NCBI RefSeq assembly: GCF_014650955.1
Contig: NZ_BMVY01000041.1
Coordinates: forward strand, 1 to 64,000
Length of the DNA: 64,000 nucleotides
Direction of reading: 5' to 3'
Source: Streptomyces tauricus
GTDB lineage: Bacteria > Actinomycetota > Actinomycetes > Streptomycetales > Streptomycetaceae
The position numbers and the translations under genes were made by a program. Positions 59,281-64,000 of this stretch are shown here, piece after piece. Under the pieces are notes generated by a model. It saw nothing but the letters and a program-made list of their open reading frames with translations, did no database searches and was not told the DNA's origin. How positions within the stretch are numbered: position 1 is the first letter of the stretch; every line of letters starts with the position of its first letter.

Positions 59281-59449
59281 GGGCGGGTCCCGGCCGGGCA
59301 CTCGGACCCCTTCCCGACCAGGCCTCCCGGGCGTTACCAGAAAGAAATGTGTGCTCACTTTGAACACTCACCGCACCCCCGCCCGTACCTAGGGCCATAC
59401 GCGGTGCTGAGGAGTGCCGCAACACCTATGCAAACAGCGGGAGTTACCA

Positions 59450-60427
59450 ATGAAGACCTCCTGGCGGAGCGCCTCACTCGTAGCGTCAGCTGCGGCAGTG
59501 CTGGTGCTGACGACGGCGTGCGGTCAGGAAAAGGCGGCCGATTCGACCGGCAGCCAGAACGTGGGCGCGGCGCCCGCGGCGGGTGGCTACGGTTCGGCGG
59601 ACGCGGGGGCCACCGAGACGGGCGCCGCCGCCGCGGACGGACAGGGCGCTGTCGCCCAGAGCGCCGGCCAGCTTGCCGTGTCGGACACCGAGAAGCTCGG
59701 TGAGGTGGTCACGGACAGCGCGGGCATGACGCTGTACCGCTTCGACAAGGACACGGCCGAGCCGCCGAAGTCGACCTGTGACGGCGACTGCGCCACGGCG
59801 TGGCCCCCGGTTCCGTCCTCGGGTGCCGCGGCCCCGGTGGGCATTGACAAGTCCCTGCTCGGCGAGGTCACCCGGTCCGACGGTACGAAGCAGCTGACCA
59901 TCGACGGCTGGCCGCAGTACCGGTTCGCGAAGGACACCAAGGCTGGTGACGTCAAGGGCCAGGGCGTGGGCGGCACTTGGTACGCCTCGGCCCCCACGGG
60001 CAAGAAGGCGTCCGCGGGCGGCGGGGGCGGCACGGCGGAAGCCGCCGACCTGCCCGGCCTGTCGACCCGTAACGACCCGGAGCTCGGCGAGGTCGTCGTC
60101 GACAAGAACGGCATGACGGTCTACCGGTTCGAGAAGGACGTCCCGTGGCCGATGAAGTCGAACTGCATCGGCGCGTGCCTGGAGAAGTGGCCGGTCGTCG
60201 AGCCGGTCGACGCCGCCGACACCAAGGGCATCGACAACAAGAACGACGGCAAGCGCGGATACGTCGTCAACAACCGTCCGGACGGCCTCAAGCAGCAGAG
60301 CATCGACTGCTGGCCGCTCTACACCTTCGCGGGTGACAAGAAGCCCGGCGACACCAACGGGCAGGGCGTCGGCGGCACCTGGTACGCCATCTCCCCCGAG
60401 GGCAAGCCGCTCGGCAAGCCGAAGTAG
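59450..60427 (+). CDS. SCO0930-like lipoprotein
   Basis: The 325-residue lipoprotein has lipobox VLTTACGQ (C24) and two copies of a COG4315-type repeat. The first has GMTLYRFDKDTAEPPKSTCDGDCATAWPP and the second GMTVYRFEKDVPWPMKSNCIGACLEKWP, each ending in GQGVGGTWY. The paired cysteines and aromatic residues have been linked to redox or copper roles in the S. coelicolor relative SCO0930. An Ala/Gly-rich linker separates the lipid anchor. It lies in front of the methyltransferase and RmdA-like genes, as I recall for SCO0928-0930. Confidence 0.9.
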   Translation: MKTSWRSASLVASAAAVLVLTTACGQEKAADSTGSQNVGAAPAAGGYGSADAGATETGAAAADGQGAVAQSAGQLAVSDTEKLGEVVTDSAGMTLYRFDKDTAEPPKSTCDGDCATAWPPVPSSGAAAPVGIDKSLLGEVTRSDGTKQLTIDGWPQYRFAKDTKAGDVKGQGVGGTWYASAPTGKKASAGGGGGTAEAADLPGLSTRNDPELGEVVVDKNGMTVYRFEKDVPWPMKSNCIGACLEKWPVVEPVDAADTKGIDNKNDGKRGYVVNNRPDGLKQQSIDCWPLYTFAGDKKPGDTNGQGVGGTWYAISPEGKPLGKPK

Positions 60428-60442
60428 CCGTATCGCGTCCCG

Positions 60443-60499
60443 CGGAATCGCACCGGCGGGAATCGAGACCGCAGGAATCGCGACTGCAGGAATCGCACC
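60443..60499 (+). repeat. 15-base tandem repeat x4
   Basis: Four copies of GGAATCG(C/A)(A/G)(C/A) with a period of about 15 bases follow the lipoprotein stop (for example GGAATCGCGACTGCA). They lie just before the terminator. This is part of the 364-base gap 60428-60791, which otherwise holds the terminator and the promoter area of the methyltransferase. Confidence 0.75.
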
Positions 60500-60520
60500 A
60501 AGTGGGCACAATCACCGTTT

Positions 60521-60560
60521 CGCCCCCTCCGCACACGTGGAGGGGGCGGAGCGGCTTTTT
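60521..60560 (+). terminator. Rho-independent terminator
   Basis: CGCCCCCTCC (60521-60530) and GGAGGGGGCG (60539-60548) enclose GCACACGT and are followed by GAGCGGCTTTTT. The T-tract is unusual in this genome and makes this a strong call. Confidence 0.85.
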
Positions 60561-60791
60561 CACATCCGAACGCGCACGTAGCGGCTCCTCGTGACCCCGC
60601 TCGTGACGCCGCGCGGTTTCCGGCGGATCTCTTTGGAATGCTTCGGGGCGATTTCGCTCGGCCTTCCATCCGGCACGTGCCCCAGGCAGTGGCCTTGAAC
60701 GGACGGTCAATTTCCGTTTCCACTCGCTCCATTGGCGGGCGATCAGTAGCCTCAGCTCGAACACCGGATCGTCTACGCCTTGGAGACATAG

Positions 60792-61604
60792 ATGGAGCGT
60801 CCCGCCTGGGCCCCACGCGGCATCGACATCTCGGTACCCAGTGTGAGCCGCATCTACGACTACTACCTGGGCGGATCGCACAACTTCGAGGTCGACAGGG
60901 AAGCCGCGCGCAGGGCCATGGAGTTCATGCCGGGACTCCCCAAGATCATGCAGGCGAACCGGGCGTTCCTGCGCCGCGCGGTGCGCTTCGCGGCCGCCGA
61001 GGGCATCGACCAGTTCCTGGACATCGGCTCGGGCATCCCCACCTTCGGCAACGTCCATGACGTGGCCCAGAGCGCCCGTCCCGGCGCCCGCGTCGTCTAC
61101 GTGGACCACGACCCGGTGGCCGTCGCGCACAGCGAGGCCGTCCTGGCCGGCAACGAGAACGCGGACGTCGTCACCGCCGACCTCCGCAAGCCCCGGGAGA
61201 TCCTGGCGAGTCCGCGTCTGCGGCGCCTGATAGACCTGAATCAGCCAGTCGCCCTCCTCCTCGTTGCCATACTGCACTTCGTGGAGGACGAGGACGACCC
61301 GTACGATGCCGTGGCCGAGCTGAGGGACTCCCTGGCGCCCGGCAGTCTGCTCGTCGTCACCCACGCCTCGTACGAGGGGATCCCACTCCCCCCGGAGCGG
61401 GCCGGGGGCGCCGTCGACGTCTACAAGGACATCCGAAACCCGCTGATCATGCGCTCGCGCGAGGACATCGCGCGGTTCTTCGAGGGGTACGACATGGTGG
61501 AACCCGGACTGGTGCCGATGCCGAACTGGCGGCCCGACCCGGCGTCCGAGGACGAGGATCCTTATTCCTACTCGGGTTTCGCGGGCGTGGGGCGCACGGC
61601 GTGA
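60792..61604 (+). CDS. DUF574 SAM-dependent methyltransferase
   Basis: The 270-residue protein has the DUF574 opening (IDISVPSVSRIYDYYLGGSHNFEVDREAARRAM) and a Rossmann methyltransferase fold with FLDIGSGIPTFGNVHDVA and VVYVDHDPVAVAHSEAVL. The C-terminal DPYSYSGFAGVGRTA is usual for the family, which is large in Streptomyces and mostly uncharacterised. Its stop overlaps the GTG of the RmdA-like gene, so the two are translated together. Confidence 0.92.
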   Translation: MERPAWAPRGIDISVPSVSRIYDYYLGGSHNFEVDREAARRAMEFMPGLPKIMQANRAFLRRAVRFAAAEGIDQFLDIGSGIPTFGNVHDVAQSARPGARVVYVDHDPVAVAHSEAVLAGNENADVVTADLRKPREILASPRLRRLIDLNQPVALLLVAILHFVEDEDDPYDAVAELRDSLAPGSLLVVTHASYEGIPLPPERAGGAVDVYKDIRNPLIMRSREDIARFFEGYDMVEPGLVPMPNWRPDPASEDEDPYSYSGFAGVGRTA

Positions 61605-63736
61605 CCGCGGAACCGGACGGGCCGGAAGGCAGACTGCGCAGGTTCGCGACGATCTGGAGCCGGGCCGTCTTCCCGGTGACCGCCACGTCGCTGACCCGGC
61701 CGGAGTTCGAGGAGCGCCTCGTGCCCCTCGCCCGGCGGCTCAGCGAGGCGCTGCGGGCCAGGACGTTCGAGGCGGCCGAGGGACAGGCCGTCGGCGCCGC
61801 GCTCATCGGGGCGCACTGCACGGAGCCCGAAGCCCTCAGCGCCAGTCTCGACTGCGTCGACGCCTACCTGGTGCTCTACTGCGGCGGGGACGGAGCCCAG
61901 GACGCCCTGCGCGCCCGCTCCGCGCGGCTGCAGCACGCCATGGCCGCCGGGTTCGCGAAGGCGCTGCGGGAGCGGACGCTCGCCGAGCAGGAGGCCATCG
62001 CGCGCGCCGCCCTCCAGGCCCAGGGCATCGTCGCGGACGCGCTGCACGCGACCGAGGCACGCTTCCGCGCGGTCTTCGAGGGCGCGGCCATAGGCATCGG
62101 CGTCGCGGACCTCGACGGCAACATCCTCCAGGTGAACAACGCCCTGCTGCGGATGTTCGGCGGCACCGAGCAGCTGATGCGCGGGCGCAACGTCACCGAG
62201 TGGACCCACCCCGAGGACGCCCCGCAGGTCTGGCGGCTCTACGAGGAGCTGGTGCGCGGCGACCGCGAGCACTACCACGTCGAGAAGGCCTTCTACCGGC
62301 CCGACGGAACGGTTCTGTGGACCAACCTCACGGTCTCGCTGCTGCGTGACGCGGACGGCGAGCCGCAGTTCCAGCTCGCCCTCATGGAGGACACCACCGA
62401 GCGCAGGCTGCTCAACCTCCGGCTCCGGTACGAGGCCACGCACGACGCGCTCACCGGGCTGCCCAACCGCACGCTGTTCTTCGAGCGGCTCGACAAGGCG
62501 CTCGCGGCGGGCGACGGGCAGCGGTTCGGTCTCTGCTACCTCGACCTCGACGGGTTCAAGACCATCAACGACAGCCTCGGGCACGCGGCGGGCGACCGGC
62601 TGCTCGTCGAGGTCGCCGACCGTCTGCAGTCCTGCGCGACCGCGCCCGGCGAGATGGTGGCCCGGCTCGGCGGCGACGAGTTCGTGGCGCTGACCACCGG
62701 GCCCGACACCGAGAGCGAGGTCGACGCGCTCGCCGACCGCATCATGAACGCGCTGATCACCCCGGTGCGCATCGACGGCCGTGAACTCACGGTGCGGGGC
62801 AGCATCGGCATCGTCGAGGGGCCCGCGGGCGAGCGCGGCCCGGCTGAGGTGCTGCGCAGCGCCGACATCACGATGTACCGGGCCAAGTCGGCGGGCGGCA
62901 ACCGTTACGAGCTGGCCGACGCCGAGGCCGACGCCCGCGCGATCACCCGGCACGGGCTCACCACGGCGCTGCCGGCGGCGCTGGACCGGGGCGAGTTCTT
63001 CATCGAGTACCAGCCGCTCGTGCATCTCGGCGACGGCAGTGTGCACGGCGCGGAGGCCCTCGTCCGCTGGCTGCATCCGCAGCACGGGGTGCTCGGGCCC
63101 GACCGGTTCATCCCGCTCGCCGAACACACCGGGCTGATCGTGCCGCTGGGGCGGTGGGTCCTGGAGCAGTCGGTCCGGCAGGCCATGGTGTGGCAGGAAC
63201 GTCACTCCGACGCGGGTCCGCTACGGATCAACGTGAACCTGTCGCCGTGCCAGCTGACCCATCCCGGGCTCGTCTCCGACACGGTGGACATCCTGGAGCG
63301 GGTCGGGCTCGAACCGAACTCGCTCTGCCTGGAGGTCACCGAGTCGGCGCTGATCGGCGCCGACGACGACCTCCTGAAGCCGTTGCGCCGGCTCGCCGAG
63401 ATGGGGGTCGACATCGCGCTCGACGACTTCGGTACGGGGTACTCGAACCTCGCCAATCTGCGGCGGCTGCCGGTGAGCATCCTGAAGCTCGACCGGTCGT
63501 TCACGCAGGGGATGCAGCAGTTCCCCGCCGATCCTGTCGACCTGAAGATCGTCGAGGGGATCGTGTCCCTGGCCCACAGCCTGGACCTCGCGGTCACGGT
63601 GGAGGGGGTGGAGACGGGGGCGCAGGCCGAGCAGCTGCGGCTGCTGGGCTGCGACACGGCGCAGGGCTGGTACTACGCCCGCCCGGGTCCTCCGGACCGG
63701 CTGCACGATTTGGCGTTGGTGGACGCGACGGGCTGA
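61601..63736 (+). CDS. PAS-GGDEF-EAL cyclic-di-GMP protein (RmdA-like)
   Basis: The 711-residue cytoplasmic protein has an N-terminal helical sensor region (1-145), a PAS domain (about 145-265, ARFRAVFEGAAIGIGVADLDGN), GGDEF (about 285-440, with LGGDEF at 357-361) and EAL (about 455-700, with EAL at 485-487 and DDFGTGYSNL). The I-site RxxD is not seen before GGDEF. Both catalytic signatures look intact, so it may make or break c-di-GMP; the S. coelicolor relative RmdA is a phosphodiesterase that affects aerial development. GTG 61601 overlaps the methyltransferase stop. Confidence 0.92.
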   Translation: MTAEPDGPEGRLRRFATIWSRAVFPVTATSLTRPEFEERLVPLARRLSEALRARTFEAAEGQAVGAALIGAHCTEPEALSASLDCVDAYLVLYCGGDGAQDALRARSARLQHAMAAGFAKALRERTLAEQEAIARAALQAQGIVADALHATEARFRAVFEGAAIGIGVADLDGNILQVNNALLRMFGGTEQLMRGRNVTEWTHPEDAPQVWRLYEELVRGDREHYHVEKAFYRPDGTVLWTNLTVSLLRDADGEPQFQLALMEDTTERRLLNLRLRYEATHDALTGLPNRTLFFERLDKALAAGDGQRFGLCYLDLDGFKTINDSLGHAAGDRLLVEVADRLQSCATAPGEMVARLGGDEFVALTTGPDTESEVDALADRIMNALITPVRIDGRELTVRGSIGIVEGPAGERGPAEVLRSADITMYRAKSAGGNRYELADAEADARAITRHGLTTALPAALDRGEFFIEYQPLVHLGDGSVHGAEALVRWLHPQHGVLGPDRFIPLAEHTGLIVPLGRWVLEQSVRQAMVWQERHSDAGPLRINVNLSPCQLTHPGLVSDTVDILERVGLEPNSLCLEVTESALIGADDDLLKPLRRLAEMGVDIALDDFGTGYSNLANLRRLPVSILKLDRSFTQGMQQFPADPVDLKIVEGIVSLAHSLDLAVTVEGVETGAQAEQLRLLGCDTAQGWYYARPGPPDRLHDLALVDATG

Positions 63737-63740
63737 CGTG

Positions 63741-63935
63741 GGTCGCCGCGCCGTTCCCCGCGGCCCTGTGGGGGTGAGCGTGGTCCCCAGGGCGCGGGTA
63801 CGCCGTAGCTGAGCGCGCAGTTCCCCGCGCCCCTGAAAGACGGGGCTGCGCCCCTGTCTTTCATCAGCGGGGGGGGCGCGGCCCCCGCTTTTCAGGGGCG
63901 CGGGGAACTGCGCAGTCTTTTAGGGGCGCGGGAAC
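63741..63935. repeat. Cluster of intergenic repeats and hairpins
   Basis: A reverse core copy is at 63814-63834 and a forward copy at 63894-63913, with a truncated third at 63922-63932. Between them are GAAAGACGGGG/CCCCTGTCTTTC and AGCGGGGG/CCCCCGCT followed by TTTT (63866-63892). Together they could terminate transcription from both sides. Confidence 0.7.
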
Positions 63936-63938
63936 GGC

Positions 63939-64000
63939 TCAGCGTTCCAAGAGCATTCGCTGCAGTTCGCGTGCGGCCCGCGGTGGCGCCACGTCACTGC
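63939..64000 (-). CDS. C-terminal end of an unidentified gene
   Basis: On the minus strand an open frame ending with TGA (63939-63941) gives SDVAPPRAARELQRMLLER. Only about 20 codons are inside the window, too few to name a family. Its position after the terminator cluster and normal codon pattern suggest a real gene running in from the right. Confidence 0.45.
   Translation of the reverse strand, partial: SDVAPPRAARELQRMLLER

Overview
The window has the high G+C, codon-position bias, GGAGG-type ribosome sites and short ATGA-type gene overlaps of a Streptomyces chromosome. Family content also fits: a mycothiol-dependent formaldehyde dehydrogenase, a class F sortase, an Rpf/LysM/M23 cell-wall hydrolase, a GlgA/GlgM-type glycogen enzyme and a SCO0930-type lipoprotein. 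From memory, blocks resemble the S. coelicolor SCO0928-0930 and SCO0974-0990 neighbourhoods, but no alignment was run. No rRNA, tRNA, CRISPR, prophage or transposase gene was found.

Layout. 1-3100: a pirin and a YcaC-like hydrolase that share a palindromic operator, a small acetyltransferase and a proline-rich mini-protein. 3182-6096: divergent gnd and rpfD-like genes. 6106-18860: a DMT transporter, a FhuF-like Fe-S protein, glgA/glgM-glgC, a WS/DGAT acyltransferase, two SDR proteins (one with a zinc ribbon and an altered active site), a degenerate HD protein, mscR with its metallo-hydrolase, an unidentified 56-residue peptide gene and an acetyltransferase. 18977-20338: an amidase.

20648-35454 is the main metabolic block. 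Secreted GH20, GH29 and GH85 enzymes, a LacI regulator with two operators, an ATPase-less ABC importer, and cytoplasmic GH5 (subfamily 18-like) and GH38 enzymes together form an almost complete N-glycan harvesting and degradation locus. 37856-46834 follows with a FadR-type regulator, an Rbs-type ABC importer and a tightly overlapping operon: fuconate dehydratase, SDR, aldo/keto reductase, mutarotase and fuconolactonase. This is the non-phosphorylating L-fucose pathway. The two blocks look like one functional unit, in which the GH29 enzyme releases fucose and the second block imports and oxidises it. A site like the FadR operator also lies upstream of GH20/GH29.

46915-64000 holds a lipase-maturation-factor protein, a PAS-GAF-PP2C-HATPase regulator, a Nei/Fpg glycosylase, an ECF sigma/anti-sigma cluster with an unknown gene between them, a universal stress protein, a polysaccharide deacetylase, a class F sortase with two paralogous secreted proteins that lack an LPXTG motif, a DUF4239/proline-rich pair, a SCO0930-like lipoprotein, a DUF574 methyltransferase and an RmdA-like GGDEF-EAL protein. 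Many intergenic regions carry a repeat with the core GGGGCGCGGGGAACTGCGCG. It is densest at 35461-35860, where copies form an array in two orientations.
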